Source: Streptomyces sp. MA5143a (GTDB lineage: Bacteria; Actinomycetota; Actinomycetes; Streptomycetales; Streptomycetaceae). From it: DNA of 64,000 nt. Under the pieces are notes generated by a model. It saw nothing but the letters and a program-made list of their open reading frames with translations, ran no database searches and had not been told where the DNA came from. Positions 1 through 8,861 of the stretch are shown here, piece after piece. The position numbers and the translations under genes are program-made. The stretch lies in assembly GCF_900290235.1 (NCBI RefSeq), contig NZ_OLMK01000043.1, positions 181,888 to 245,887 of the forward strand, in the 5' to 3' direction. Position 1 is the stretch's first letter. Each line of letters starts with the position of its first letter.

Positions 1-1511
1 CACCCGCAGGTCGAAGGCCGGCGGAACGCTCTCACCGCCGAGGCGCCAGCCGCTCGGCACCGAGAAGGGGTCGGTCCAGCCCTCTCCCCGGGGCGTCAGT
101 CCGTCGAGCCGCACGGCCGCCGCCGCCTCGTACACGGCCTCGGGCACCCCCTCCGACACCAGCCCGTCGACCTCCCGCTCGACCAGGCCCGTGTCCAGGT
201 CGCCCGCGACCACCGCCGGATGCGCCAGCAGCCGCCGCAGGAACCCGGCATTGGTCTGGACGCCCAGGGTGACCGTCCCGGCGAGGGCGGCCCGGAGCCG
301 GCGCAGCGCGGTGGGCCGGTCGGGGCCGTACGCGATGACCTTGGAGAGCATCGGGTCGTACAGCGAGCCGACCTCCGTGCCCTCGGTGAGGCCGGAGTCC
401 GTGCGGACACCGTCGCCCTGCGGTTCGCGCAGCCTGAGGATCGTGCCACCGGAGGGCAGGAAGCCGCGTGAGGGGTCCTCGGCGCAGATCCGGGCCTCGA
501 CGGCGTGGCCCGTCAGCCGGATGTCGTCCTGCGTGAGGGCGAGCCGCTCACCGGCCGCGACCCGCAGCTGCCACTCCACCAGGTCGATGCCCGTGACCAG
601 CTCGGTCACCGGGTGCTCCACCTGGAGGCGGGTGTTCATCTCCATGAAGTAGTACGACGACGGGTCGCCGCCGGGGACGATGAACTCGACCGTGCCCGCG
701 CCGGAGTAGCCGCAGGAGCGGGCCGCCTGGACCGCCGCCTCGCCCATCGCGGCACGGGTGGCCTCGTCGAGCAGGACGCTGGGCGCCTCCTCGATCACCT
801 TCTGGTGGCGGCGCTGGAGGGAGCACTCGCGCTCCCCGAGGTGGATCACGTGCCCGTGGTTGTCGGCCAGGACCTGGATCTCGATGTGCCGGGGGCGGTC
901 GATCCACCGCTCCACGAGCAAGGTGTCGTCGCCGAAGGAGGCGCGGGCCTCACGGCGGGCGGCGGCGATCTCGTCGGCCAGCGCCGCCTCGTCCCGCACC
1001 AGCCGCATGCCCTTGCCGCCGCCGCCCGCGCTGGGCTTCAGCAGCACCGGCATACCGATCTCCCGCGCCGCGTCCGCGAGCCGGTCGTCGGTCAGACCGC
1101 TGCCGCTGGAGCCGGGGACCACCGGCACCCCGGCCGCCCGGACCGTCTCCTTGGCGCGGATCTTGTCGCCCATGAGGGAGATGGCGTCGGCGGGCGGCCC
1201 GATGAAGACCAGGCCCGCCTCGGCGCACGCCCGCGCGAACCCGGCGTTCTCCGCGAGGAAGCCGTACCCCGGGTGCACGGCCTGCGCGCCCGTGCGGGCC
1301 GCCGCCTCCAGCAGGCGCTCCACCGACAGATAGCTCTCCGCCGCCGGCGCCGGGCCGATCCGTACCGCCGTGTCGGCCTCCCGTACGTGCCGGGCGTCGG
1401 CGTCCGCGTCGGAGTACACCGCGACCGAGCGGACGCCGAGGGCGCGGAGGGTGCGGATGACGCGGACGGCGATCTCGCCGCGGTTGGCCACCAGCACCGT
1501 GTCGAACATGC
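1..1511 (-). CDS. accA1: acyl-CoA carboxylase biotin-carboxylase (alpha) subunit, 3' end cut off by window edge
   Basis: This is the biotin-carboxylase half of an acyl-CoA carboxylase: it carboxylates a biotin carried on its own C-terminal domain using ATP and bicarbonate. About 503 residues are visible. The N-terminus reads MFDTVLVANRGEIAVRVIRT, followed by the biotin-carboxylase signatures HPGYGFLAEN, the ATP-grasp glycine loop GGGGKGM and EMNTRLQVEHPVTE. The C-terminal biotin-carrier domain lies beyond the left edge. The gene follows the beta-subunit gene by only 17 bases on the same strand, so they form one operon and one enzyme. An in-frame GTG six bases upstream has better spacing from GAGGGGG, so the true start may be 1517. 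Together with the MCC-like beta subunit this suggests 3-methylcrotonyl-CoA carboxylase in leucine/isovalerate breakdown, although acetyl/propionyl-CoA carboxylase is possible. Confidence 0.93.
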
Positions 1512-1528
1512 TCACGTTCACAGCCCCC

Positions 1529-3145
1529 TCACATCCGGAAGACGCCGAACTGGGGGTCACCCAGGGGCGCGTTGGCGCAGGCGGTCAGGGCGAGGCCCAG
1601 GACCTGGCGGGTGTCCAGCGGGTCGATCACGCCGTCGTCCCAGAGGCGGGCGGTGGCGTAGTAGGCGTTCCCCTGGCGCTCGTACTGGGCGCGGATCGGG
1701 TCCTTGAAGGACTCCTCGTCCTCCAGGGGCCACTGCTCGCCCCGCGCCTCCAGTTGGTCCCGCTTCACGGTGGCCAGCACGGACGCGGCCTGCTCGCCGC
1801 CCATCACCGAGATCTTGGCGTTGGGCCACATCCACAGGAAGCGCGGCGAGTAGGCCCGGCCGCACATCGAGTAGTTGCCCGCGCCGTACGAGCCGCCGAC
1901 GACGACCGTCAGCTTGGGGACGCGGGTGCAGGCCACCGCCGTCACCATCTTGGCGCCGTGCTTGGCGATGCCGCCGGCCTCGTAGTCCCGGCCGACCATG
2001 AAGCCCGAGATGTTCTGGAGGAACAGCAGCGGGATGCCGCGCTGGTCGCACAGCTCGATGAAGTGGGCGCCCTTCTGGGCCGACTCCGAGAACAGGATGC
2101 CGTTGTTGGCGACGATCCCCACCGGGTGGCCGTGGATCCGGGCGAAGCCGGTGACGAGGGTCTGCCCGAACTCCGCCTTGAACTCGGCGAAGCGCGAGCC
2201 GTCGACCACGCGCGCGATGACCTCCCGTACGTCGTACGGGGTGCGCGAGTCGACCGGCACCGCCCCGTACAGCGTGTACGGGTCCACCTTGGGCTCGACG
2301 GCCGGTGCCACCGACCAGGGGAGCGGGCCGCGCGAGGGCAGTGTGGAGACGATGGTCCGCACGATCCGCAGGGCGTGCGCGTCGTCCTCGGCGAGGTGGT
2401 CGGTGACCCCGGAGACCCGGGAGTGCACCTCGCCGCCGCCCAGCTCCTCCGCGGTGACGACCTCACCCGTGGCGGCCTTCACCAGCGGGGGGCCGCCGAG
2501 GAAGATCGTCCCCTGGTCGCGGACGATCACGGCCTCGTCGCTCATGGCGGGGACGTACGCGCCGCCCGCCGTGCACGAGCCGAGGACGGCCGCGATCTGC
2601 GGGATGCCCGCGCCCGACATCCGGGCCTGGTTGTAGAAGATCCGGCCGAAGTGCTCGCGGTCGGGGAAGACCTCGTCCTGCATGGGCAGGAAGGCGCCGC
2701 CCGAGTCGACGAGATAGAGGCAGGGGAGGCGGTTCTCCAGCGCCACCTCCTGGGCCCTCAGGTGCTTCTTCACCGTCATCGGGTAGTACGTGCCGCCCTT
2801 GACGGTGGCGTCGTTGGCCACGATCACGCACTCGCGGCCGCTGACCCTGCCGATCCCGGCGATCACCCCGGCCGCCGGCGCCTGCCCGTCGTACATGCCG
2901 TCGGCGGCGAGGGGGGCCAGCTCCAGGAAGGGCGAGCCCGGGTCCAGGAGGGTGTCGACCCGGTCCCTCGGCAGCAGCTTGCCCCGGGCGGTGTGCCGGG
3001 CGCGCGCCTTCTCGCCGCCGCCGAGGCGGGCGGCGGCCAGCCGGGCGCGCAGCTCCTCGCCGAGGGCGCGGTGCGCGGCCTCATTGGCCCGAAACGACTC
3101 CGCCACGGGGTCCACCGCGGTCGTGAGCTCCGGTGCCTGGTCCAT
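1529..3145 (-). CDS. accD1: acyl-CoA carboxylase carboxyltransferase (beta) subunit, probably methylcrotonyl-CoA carboxylase
   Basis: The 538-aa carboxyltransferase subunit moves CO2 from carboxybiotin to an acyl-CoA. Both crotonase-like halves are present. The N-half has DSGGAFLPMQDEVFPD and the oxyanion-hole stretch GSCTAGGAYVPAMSDE; the C-half has NNGILFSESAQKGAHFIELC and GGSYGAGNYSMCGRAYSPR. The length and the YSMCGRAYSPRFLWMWPNA region are what I expect for the MCC beta subunit rather than the ~530-aa propionyl-CoA enzymes, but this is recognition, not an alignment. The gene is first in its operon and is followed by the biotin-carboxylase subunit. It is divergent from a TetR gene, and the 87-bp gap between them holds two operator-like palindromes, so local repression relieved by an acyl-CoA is likely. 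Confidence 0.93.
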   Translation of the reverse strand: MDQAPELTTAVDPVAESFRANEAAHRALGEELRARLAAARLGGGEKARARHTARGKLLPRDRVDTLLDPGSPFLELAPLAADGMYDGQAPAAGVIAGIGRVSGRECVIVANDATVKGGTYYPMTVKKHLRAQEVALENRLPCLYLVDSGGAFLPMQDEVFPDREHFGRIFYNQARMSGAGIPQIAAVLGSCTAGGAYVPAMSDEAVIVRDQGTIFLGGPPLVKAATGEVVTAEELGGGEVHSRVSGVTDHLAEDDAHALRIVRTIVSTLPSRGPLPWSVAPAVEPKVDPYTLYGAVPVDSRTPYDVREVIARVVDGSRFAEFKAEFGQTLVTGFARIHGHPVGIVANNGILFSESAQKGAHFIELCDQRGIPLLFLQNISGFMVGRDYEAGGIAKHGAKMVTAVACTRVPKLTVVVGGSYGAGNYSMCGRAYSPRFLWMWPNAKISVMGGEQAASVLATVKRDQLEARGEQWPLEDEESFKDPIRAQYERQGNAYYATARLWDDGVIDPLDTRQVLGLALTACANAPLGDPQFGVFRM

Positions 3146-3165
3146 CGTGCGGTCCCCTCACCTTT

Positions 3166-3181
3166 GTTAATGAGCGTTAAC
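3166..3181. promoter_or_regulatory. operator-like palindrome in the accD1/TetR divergent promoter (site 1)
   Basis: GTTAATGAGCGTTAAC is an inverted repeat with perfect GTTAA/TTAAC arms, in the short gap between accD1 and the divergent TetR gene. A second, related palindrome lies 12 bp away. TetR autoregulation through such sites is typical; the pairing of this regulator with these sites is inferred. Confidence 0.65.
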
Positions 3182-3193
3182 GCATTTCCTCCA

Positions 3194-3211
3194 GGTTAAC
3201 GACCGCTAACC
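3194..3211. promoter_or_regulatory. operator-like palindrome in the accD1/TetR divergent promoter (site 2)
   Basis: GGTTAACGACCGCTAACC has GGTTA/TAACC arms and shares the GTTAACG core with site 1. It sits 22-39 bases ahead of the TetR ATG and so probably overlaps that promoter. Two related sites in an 87-bp gap suggest co-operative or dual control of both divergent units. Confidence 0.65.
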
Positions 3212-3232
3212 TCCCTGTCTAGAATTGGCTCC

Positions 3233-4015
3233 ATGGCCACCAGAACCGACGCCCCCACCCGCCGCGAGCAGATCCTCAAGGAGGCCGCCCGGCTGTTCGC
3301 CGAGCGCGGCTTCCACGGTGTCGGCGTCGACGAGATAGGCGCCGCCGTCGGCATCAGCGGCCCCGGCCTCTACCGCCACTTCGCCGGCAAGGACGCGATG
3401 CTCGCCGAACTGCTGGTCGGCATCAGCGGCCGGCTGCTGACGGGCGCGAAGCGCAGGATCGCCGAGGCGGACGGCTCGGCGGGCGCCGCCCGGGGAGCCG
3501 TGGGTGCCAGGAGCGCGGGGGGCGCCGGGATCGCCGGGCGGGCCGCTGGCGCCGGTGCCGCCGGGGGCGCTGGTGGCGCCGTGGCGGCCGGCGGTGCCGA
3601 TGGTGTGTCGGCCGTCGGGGGCCCCGCCGGTGTGCGGGGGGACGGGGGCGGGAGTCGGCGGGATTCCGGGGCGTTGCTCGACTCGCTCATCGAGGGGCAC
3701 ATCGACTTCGCCCTCGACGACCGTCCCCTCATCACCCTGCACGACCGTGAGCTGGACCGCCTCCGCGACAGCGACCGCAAGCTGGTGCGCCAGCTCCAGC
3801 GGCAGTACGTCGAACTGTGGGTCGAGGTGCTCCGCGAGGTCTACCCCGCCCTCGCCGAGCCCGCCGCCCGCTCGGCCGTCCACTCGGTCTTCGGCCTCCT
3901 GAACTCCACCCCCCACCTCGGCCGCCCCGGCTCCCTGCCCGGCCGTGCGGCCACGGCGGAACTCCTCCACCGGATGGCCCGGGGGGCCTTCGCGGCGGCC
4001 GCCGACGGCGAGTGA
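3233..4015 (+). CDS. TetR/AcrR-family regulator with a Gly/Ala-rich insertion
   Basis: A 260-aa TetR-family repressor. The N-terminal DNA-binding domain spans roughly residues 10-57 (RREQILKEAARLFAERGFHG, then GISGPGLYRHFAGKDAML). The ligand-binding half resumes near residue 145 (DSLIEGHIDFALDDRPLI). Between them, about residues 83-142, is a low-complexity stretch of Gly, Ala, Val and Arg absent from ordinary ~200-aa family members, which explains the extra length. The gene is divergent from the acyl-CoA carboxylase genes and precedes an acyl-CoA dehydrogenase, so it probably senses an acyl-CoA. The operator pair at 3166-3211 is the likely target. Confidence 0.9.
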   Translation: MATRTDAPTRREQILKEAARLFAERGFHGVGVDEIGAAVGISGPGLYRHFAGKDAMLAELLVGISGRLLTGAKRRIAEADGSAGAARGAVGARSAGGAGIAGRAAGAGAAGGAGGAVAAGGADGVSAVGGPAGVRGDGGGSRRDSGALLDSLIEGHIDFALDDRPLITLHDRELDRLRDSDRKLVRQLQRQYVELWVEVLREVYPALAEPAARSAVHSVFGLLNSTPHLGRPGSLPGRAATAELLHRMARGAFAAAADGE

Positions 4016-4243
4016 GCCGACGGGTGACGGGCCGCGCGCCGCACGCCCCGCGAGGGCCGGGCGGGGCGCCCGGCGTGACGAGCGTTACCCCCTGGATTGT
4101 CTGGACGGTTGTTCGTACTCGCCGGTACCGTTGAGTCTGAGCAAGCGCTTAGCCAAGCGGAGTGCGGCCGTCGGCCCGGTTCCGCCGGCTTGCAGCCATG
4201 TGGGTGACAGTGGCGCCGGTTCGGGCGCAGAAAGGGGTCGGCC

Positions 4244-5401
4244 GTGCGCCGTACGGTGTTCAACGAGGATCACGAGGCGTTCCGGGAGACCCTGCGTGCC
4301 TTCATCGAGGCCGAGGTCGTCCCCGTCTACGACGAGTGGCTGGCCGCGGGCCAGGCGCCGCGCGACTTCTACTACAAGCTCGCCGAGCTGGGCGTCTTCG
4401 GCATCCGCGTGGACGAGGAGTACGGCGGCGCCGGCATCGACTCGTACAAGTTCGAGGCCGTGCTCTACGAGGAGACCGCCCGCGCCGGCATCACCTTCGG
4501 CGGCTCCGGCGTGCACGTGCTGCTCGGCCTGCCGTACATCAAGATGCTCGCCAACGACGAGCAGAAGAAGCGGTACCTGCCCAAGTTCGTCTCCGGCGAG
4601 GAGATGTGGGCGATCGCGATGACCGAGCCGGGCACCGGCTCCGACCTCGCGGGCATGCGCACCACCGCCAAGCTCAGCGAGGACGGCACGCACTACGTCC
4701 TCAACGGCGCCAAGACCTTCATCACCGGCGGTGTGCACGCCGACCGCATGATCGTCTGCGCCCGTACGGCCGCCCCGACCAAGGAGGACCGCCGCCACGG
4801 CATCTCCCTGTTCGTCGTGGACACCAAGGCCGAGGGCTACTCGGTCGGCCGCAAGCTCGACAAGCTCGGTCTGAAGACCTCCGACACCGCCGAGCTGGCC
4901 TTCGTCGACGTCAAGGTCCCCGTCGAGGACCTCCTCGGCGAGGAGAACAAGGGCTTCTACTACCTCGGCCACAACCTCGCCTCCGAGCGCTGGGGCATCG
5001 CCTACGGCGCCTACGCGCAGGCCAAGGCCGCGATCCGGTTCGCCAAGCAGTACGTGCAGGAGCGCGTCGTCTTCGGCCAGCCCGTCGCCGCCTTCCAGAA
5101 CACCAAGTTCGAGCTGGCCGCCTGCCAGGCCGAGGTGGACGCCGCCGAGGCCGTCGTCGACCGCGCCACGGAGGCCCTCGACGCCGGTGAGCTCACCCCG
5201 GCCGAGGCCGCCAGCGCCAAGCTGTTCACCACCGAGGTCGCGCACCGCGTCATCGACCGCTGCCTTCAGCTGCACGGCGGCTACGGCTTCATGAACGAGT
5301 ACCCGATCGCCCGCCTGTACGCGGACAACCGCGTCAACCGCATCTACGGCGGCACCAGCGAGATCATGAAGTCGATCATCGCGAAGGACATGGGTCTTTA
5401 A
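4244..5401 (+). CDS. fadE: acyl-CoA dehydrogenase
   Basis: A 385-aa FAD-dependent acyl-CoA dehydrogenase catalysing alpha,beta-dehydrogenation. The flavin/substrate signature MTEPGTGSDLAGMRTTAK and the C-terminal HGGYGFMNEYPIARLYADN are clear. At the position of the MCAD catalytic Glu (IYEGTS) this protein has Gly (RIYGGTSE). Instead Glu248 in NLASERWGIAYGAYAQ sits where isovaleryl- and long-chain enzymes carry their base, which suggests a branched or longer substrate. The GTG start is preceded by AGAAAGGGG at good spacing. The 5' region at about 4130-4155 contains the palindromic core AAGCGCTT, a possible regulator site. The location after the TetR gene and opposite the carboxylase operon fits leucine or fatty-acid catabolism. 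Confidence 0.92.
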   Translation: MRRTVFNEDHEAFRETLRAFIEAEVVPVYDEWLAAGQAPRDFYYKLAELGVFGIRVDEEYGGAGIDSYKFEAVLYEETARAGITFGGSGVHVLLGLPYIKMLANDEQKKRYLPKFVSGEEMWAIAMTEPGTGSDLAGMRTTAKLSEDGTHYVLNGAKTFITGGVHADRMIVCARTAAPTKEDRRHGISLFVVDTKAEGYSVGRKLDKLGLKTSDTAELAFVDVKVPVEDLLGEENKGFYYLGHNLASERWGIAYGAYAQAKAAIRFAKQYVQERVVFGQPVAAFQNTKFELAACQAEVDAAEAVVDRATEALDAGELTPAEAASAKLFTTEVAHRVIDRCLQLHGGYGFMNEYPIARLYADNRVNRIYGGTSEIMKSIIAKDMGL

Positions 5402-5436
5402 GGTCCGGGCAACAACCGTCCACTACAACTGACCCC

Positions 5437-6315
5437 ATGAGTCAGGCACCACTTGTGGATCTCCTCGATCTGCTCGACCTGGAGCAGATCGAGGAGAACA
5501 TCTTCCGCGGCCGGTCCCGGCCCGCCATCGTCCCGCGCGTCTTCGGCGGGCAGGTCGCGGCGCAGGCGCTCGTCGCCGCGGGGCGGACGGTCCCCGAGGA
5601 CCGGCTGCCCCACTCCCTCCACGCGTACTTCCTGCGCACCGGCGACCCCGGCGCGCCCATCGTGTACACGGTCGACCGCATGAACGACGGCCGTTCCTTC
5701 ACCGCGCGCCGGGTCGTCGCGGTTCAGCACGGGCAGCCGATCTTCGCCCTGTCGGCGTCGTTCCAGCGGTGGGAGGAGGGCCTGGAACACCAGGCCCCCA
5801 TGCCGTCCGCGCCCGACCCGGAGACCCTGCCCACCGCCGAGGAACTGCTCCCGACGTACGGTCTCGACCCGGCCGTCCTCCGCAAGGCACTGGAGGCACG
5901 GGCCGCCGTAGACCTGCGCTACGTCGACGACCCGCCCTACGGCCGCTACGGCGAGCCCCGCGAACCCCGCTCCCAGGTGTGGTTCCGCGCCAACGGCAAG
6001 CTCGACGACGACCCCCTGCTGCACGTCGTGCTCGCGACCTACGTCTCCGACATGACGCTGCTCGACTCGATCCTGCTCGCGCACGGGCGCGGCGGCTGGG
6101 CCGTCGGCGACGTCGTCGGGGCGTCGCTGGACCACGCCATGTGGTTCCACCGGCCGTTCCGCGCCGACGAGTGGCTGCTGTACGACCAGGAGTCGCCGTC
6201 CGCGTCCGGCGGGCGCGGCCTCGGCCAGGGCCGCATCTACACCCGTGACGGCCGGCTCGCGATCTCCGTGATCCAGGAGGGCGTCGTCCGCGTCCCACGA
6301 CCGAAGACGCCCTGA
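5437..6315 (+). CDS. tesB: acyl-CoA thioesterase II (TesB-like)
   Basis: A 292-aa double-hotdog thioesterase that hydrolyses acyl-CoA to free acid and CoA in the cytoplasm. Recognisable segments are VFGGQVAAQALVAAG, the SLHAYFLRTGDP strand, and SLDHAMWFHRPFRADEWLLY with the catalytic Asp. The C-terminal ISVIQEGVVR holds the expected Gln. Where E. coli TesB has STSAS with the third catalytic residue, this protein reads SPSAS, so a Ser rather than the Thr may serve. It lies 35 bp after the acyl-CoA dehydrogenase on the same strand and is probably co-transcribed with it. It converges on the next gene, with only 18 bp between stop codons. Confidence 0.9.
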   Translation: MSQAPLVDLLDLLDLEQIEENIFRGRSRPAIVPRVFGGQVAAQALVAAGRTVPEDRLPHSLHAYFLRTGDPGAPIVYTVDRMNDGRSFTARRVVAVQHGQPIFALSASFQRWEEGLEHQAPMPSAPDPETLPTAEELLPTYGLDPAVLRKALEARAAVDLRYVDDPPYGRYGEPREPRSQVWFRANGKLDDDPLLHVVLATYVSDMTLLDSILLAHGRGGWAVGDVVGASLDHAMWFHRPFRADEWLLYDQESPSASGGRGLGQGRIYTRDGRLAISVIQEGVVRVPRPKTP

Positions 6316-6333
6316 GCCCGCCGCCGGGAAAAC

Positions 6334-7119
6334 CTAGTCCCCCGCCTGCTCCAGCAGGTACGCCGTCATCGGGTCGTAGTAGCGGGGGCTGATCACGTGG
6401 TCGTCGAGGGGGACCGCGACCTGGAGGGTGCCCTCGGCCTCGCCCAGGAAGAGGGCGGGGTCGTTGGAGTCCGCGTAGCCGACGGAGTCGATGCCGAGCT
6501 GGCCCGCGCAGCCCGCCCAGCCGTGGTCGGCGACCACCAGGTCGGGCAGCGGCCGGCCGGCGCCCTCCAGCCCGCGCAGGATCGCCCGCATCGGCTCGGG
6601 CGAGTGGGTGTGCCAGAGCGTGGCGCCGTGCTCCAGGACGGCCACGTCCGCGAACTGCATCACGTACCCCTCGTCCGTCTGGAGCCCGTCCGGGATCACG
6701 ACGATCTCGCAGCCCGCCACGCGCAGCGCCCGCGCCGTCTCGTGGTGCACGTGCAGCAGACCGCCGGGGTGGCCGGTGGCGAACAGGACACGCTGCCCGC
6801 CCTCCGCCGCCTTGCGCAGCCGGGCCGCCATGCGCTCCAGCGCGTCGACCGTCAGATCGGGGTCGATGGTGTCCTGGCCGTAGCGGTACCCGGGGTCGTC
6901 GTTCACGCCGACGCGCTCGGCCATCACGGCCAGGACGTCCTGCTCGTCGCTCCAGCGGTCGCCGAGCTCCAGCCCGAGCCAGTAGTGGCGGTTGCCGTTG
7001 GCCAGTTCGCGGTAGTGGGAGAGGTTGTTCTCGCGCGGCGTGGCGACGTCGCCCGCGATACGCGTCCGTACGAGGTGTTCGACGAGCTCGGCGCGGCTGG
7101 GGGTCCCGGGTATCGGCAT
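6334..7119 (-). CDS. putative phosphatase of a Streptomyces-conserved family
   Basis: A 261-aa soluble protein without signal peptide or membrane segment. I recognise it as a protein usually labelled phosphatase in streptomycetes, but I see no classical motif that proves the activity. Notable conserved-looking segments are FATGHPGGLLHVHHETARAL (His-rich), VVIPDGLQTDEGY and LVVADHGWAGCAG, with several His and Asp residues that could bind metal. The start at ATG 7119 is favoured because the TetR-like or PucR neighbours leave no longer alternative. It lies between the TesB gene (convergent) and the PucR gene (same strand, 95 bp upstream). Substrate unknown. Confidence 0.6.
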   Translation of the reverse strand: MPIPGTPSRAELVEHLVRTRIAGDVATPRENNLSHYRELANGNRHYWLGLELGDRWSDEQDVLAVMAERVGVNDDPGYRYGQDTIDPDLTVDALERMAARLRKAAEGGQRVLFATGHPGGLLHVHHETARALRVAGCEIVVIPDGLQTDEGYVMQFADVAVLEHGATLWHTHSPEPMRAILRGLEGAGRPLPDLVVADHGWAGCAGQLGIDSVGYADSNDPALFLGEAEGTLQVAVPLDDHVISPRYYDPMTAYLLEQAGD

Positions 7120-7214
7120 GCGTCCATTGTGAGGCAGACAACTGCGTCAGTCGCGGGCGTACCGTCCGCTGCGACCTGCGTCACTCTCCGTCGGCGGTCG
7201 TTCGCCCCGCCGGT

Positions 7215-8861
7215 TCACTCCTGGCGCAGCGCGAACCACAACTCCATCCGTACGTCCGGGTCGTCCAGGTCCGCCCCCAGCAACGCGGCGCAGCGGCCCA
7301 CCCGTTGGCGGACCGTGTTGCGGTGCACGGCCAACGCGACGGCCGTACGGTCCCAACTGCCGTGCAACGACAGCCAGGTCCGCAAGGTCTCCACGAGCGC
7401 CGGGGAGCCGGCGAGCGGCGCCAGCAGCGTGCGGGCGTGGGCCGCGGCGTCCCTTGCCGGCACGAGATCGGCGAGCGCGGTACGGGACCCGTGCCGCACC
7501 AGCGCCGTCCGGGTGGCCCGCGCCCGGGCCAGCGCGCGGGCGGCCTGCGCGTCCGCGGACGGCCACGCCTGCGGGCCCGCCGGCGCGCTCACCCCGCAGG
7601 TCCAGCCCGGCTGGGCGGTGACCTCACGGCCGGCGGGGACCAGGACGCGTACGACGTCGCCGTGCGCGTCCACCAGCGCGGAGCCCAGGGCCGCGCCGAG
7701 CGCGCCGGCCATGAGGGGGTCGGGCGAGGACGCGTCGTCGGTCGGGCGGGCGTGCACGACCAGCCACGCCTCGGCCCCGCCCAGCAGGGGCGCGACGTCC
7801 TGCGGGGCCGCGCCGAGCAGCAGCCGCACCAGGGCGGACCCGCGGGCCGCGCCGGTGCCGCTCTGCTGCTCGCCGGTGAGCAGGGAGAGGAGCACGGCGG
7901 CCACGGAGGTGATCGTGTGGGTGCCGGGGTCGCGGTGGGGGGTGGCGACGGCCAGGGCGAAGCGAGGCGGTGAGCCGAGGGCGTGGGCGGTGAGGTGGGT
8001 GCCGGCGATGGTGTCCGTGGCGGAGGTGGGAGTGGGGGTGGGGGTGGGGGTGGGGGTGCGCGGGGAGAGCTCGGGAGGTTGCTGTGCGGGGGCGGCCGCG
8101 GGTGCGTCGTGGCTTGTCGCGCAGTTCCCCGCGCCCCTAGCGGCGACAGGGTGCACGACGGCTGCCAGGGCGGCCAGAGCCCGTGCGACCGTCTCCGCCG
8201 GATCGCGGTCCGTGGCTGCCGGTTCCGCACGTTCCGGTATGCGTCCGAAGGTCGCCACTGCCGTGCCCTCCGGGCCGTACAGGACCGCGCGGCCCTCGAC
8301 GCGGCGGGCCAGTTGGCGTAGGACCGCGTGGACCGGGTCCGGGCGGGACGCGGCCGCGGCGAGGCTCTGCTGGGCCTCCGTGACGCGGCGGAGCTCGGTG
8401 TGTCTCGCCCGGGCCATCAGCTGCCAGACCGCTCGGGCGACCCCGGAGAACGTCGTGCGGGGCGGGACCTCGACCAGGGGCAGCCCATGGGTGTCGCAGG
8501 CGGCCACCAGGGCCGTCGGCACCGTGTCGTGCACCGGGGCGAGGCCGAAGCCGAGGGCCGCGCCGCCCGCCGCGACGATCCGGGAGACATACGCGTCGAA
8601 GTACGCGCCGGACCCGGCGGCCCCCGGGGTGTCCGCCCCCGTCGCGGCCTCCGGGATGTGCACGCCCGCCGTCAGCAGCAGCTCGCCGCCGAGCAGGTAC
8701 GGGTAGGGGTCGGACAGCTCCGAGGTGTGCGCCCCGTGGATCACCGTGCCGCCGCCGGTCGGGCCCGCGATCTGCCGCAGCCCCAGGTCCTCGCGGGCGA
8801 GGAGGGCGGCGAGGGGCACGGGAGGGGTGGGCGGCACGGCCGGGACCGCCGCGTCCGACAT
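7215..8861 (-). CDS. PucR-family transcriptional regulator
   Basis: A 548-aa regulator. The N-terminal PucR ligand domain begins LAALLAREDLGLRQIAGPTG and includes SDPYPYLLGGELLLTAG. The C-terminus holds the PucR helix-turn-helix (LVETLRTWLSLHGSWDRTAV, HRNTVRQRVGRCAALLG). A disordered linker of alternating Thr-Pro repeats lies in the middle; it is encoded by a GGGGGT-type repeat plus a copy of a genome-wide intergenic repeat (see findings). I place the start at ATG 8861 because GGAGGG lies 10 bases upstream. The gene is divergent from the ureohydrolase gene across ~160 bp. PucR proteins typically control nitrogen-compound use, so arginine or guanidino-acid catabolism is the likely target. Confidence 0.88.
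   Translation of the reverse strand: MSDAAVPAVPPTPPVPLAALLAREDLGLRQIAGPTGGGTVIHGAHTSELSDPYPYLLGGELLLTAGVHIPEAATGADTPGAAGSGAYFDAYVSRIVAAGGAALGFGLAPVHDTVPTALVAACDTHGLPLVEVPPRTTFSGVARAVWQLMARARHTELRRVTEAQQSLAAAASRPDPVHAVLRQLARRVEGRAVLYGPEGTAVATFGRIPERAEPAATDRDPAETVARALAALAAVVHPVAARGAGNCATSHDAPAAAPAQQPPELSPRTPTPTPTPTPTSATDTIAGTHLTAHALGSPPRFALAVATPHRDPGTHTITSVAAVLLSLLTGEQQSGTGAARGSALVRLLLGAAPQDVAPLLGGAEAWLVVHARPTDDASSPDPLMAGALGAALGSALVDAHGDVVRVLVPAGREVTAQPGWTCGVSAPAGPQAWPSADAQAARALARARATRTALVRHGSRTALADLVPARDAAAHARTLLAPLAGSPALVETLRTWLSLHGSWDRTAVALAVHRNTVRQRVGRCAALLGADLDDPDVRMELWFALRQE
8117..8138. repeat. copy of a Streptomyces GCGCAGTTCCCCGCGCCCCT repeat inside a coding region
   Basis: The 20-mer GCGCAGTTCCCCGCGCCCCT occurs here inside the PucR coding sequence. 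It also forms both arms of the large hairpin at 40703-40812. From memory this motif is scattered in intergenic regions of many Streptomyces genomes. On the coding strand it contributes the odd linker residues GARGAGNCATSHDAP. Confidence 0.8.

Noticed and set aside
548..907. Many long overlapping open frames opposite or inside the real genes (for example 505-1707 +, 1370-3199 +, 29872-31851 +)
   Set aside because: In ~72% GC DNA long antisense frames arise by chance. These have Arg/Gly/Pro/Ala-rich translations, no family motifs, and lie over genes with clear domains.
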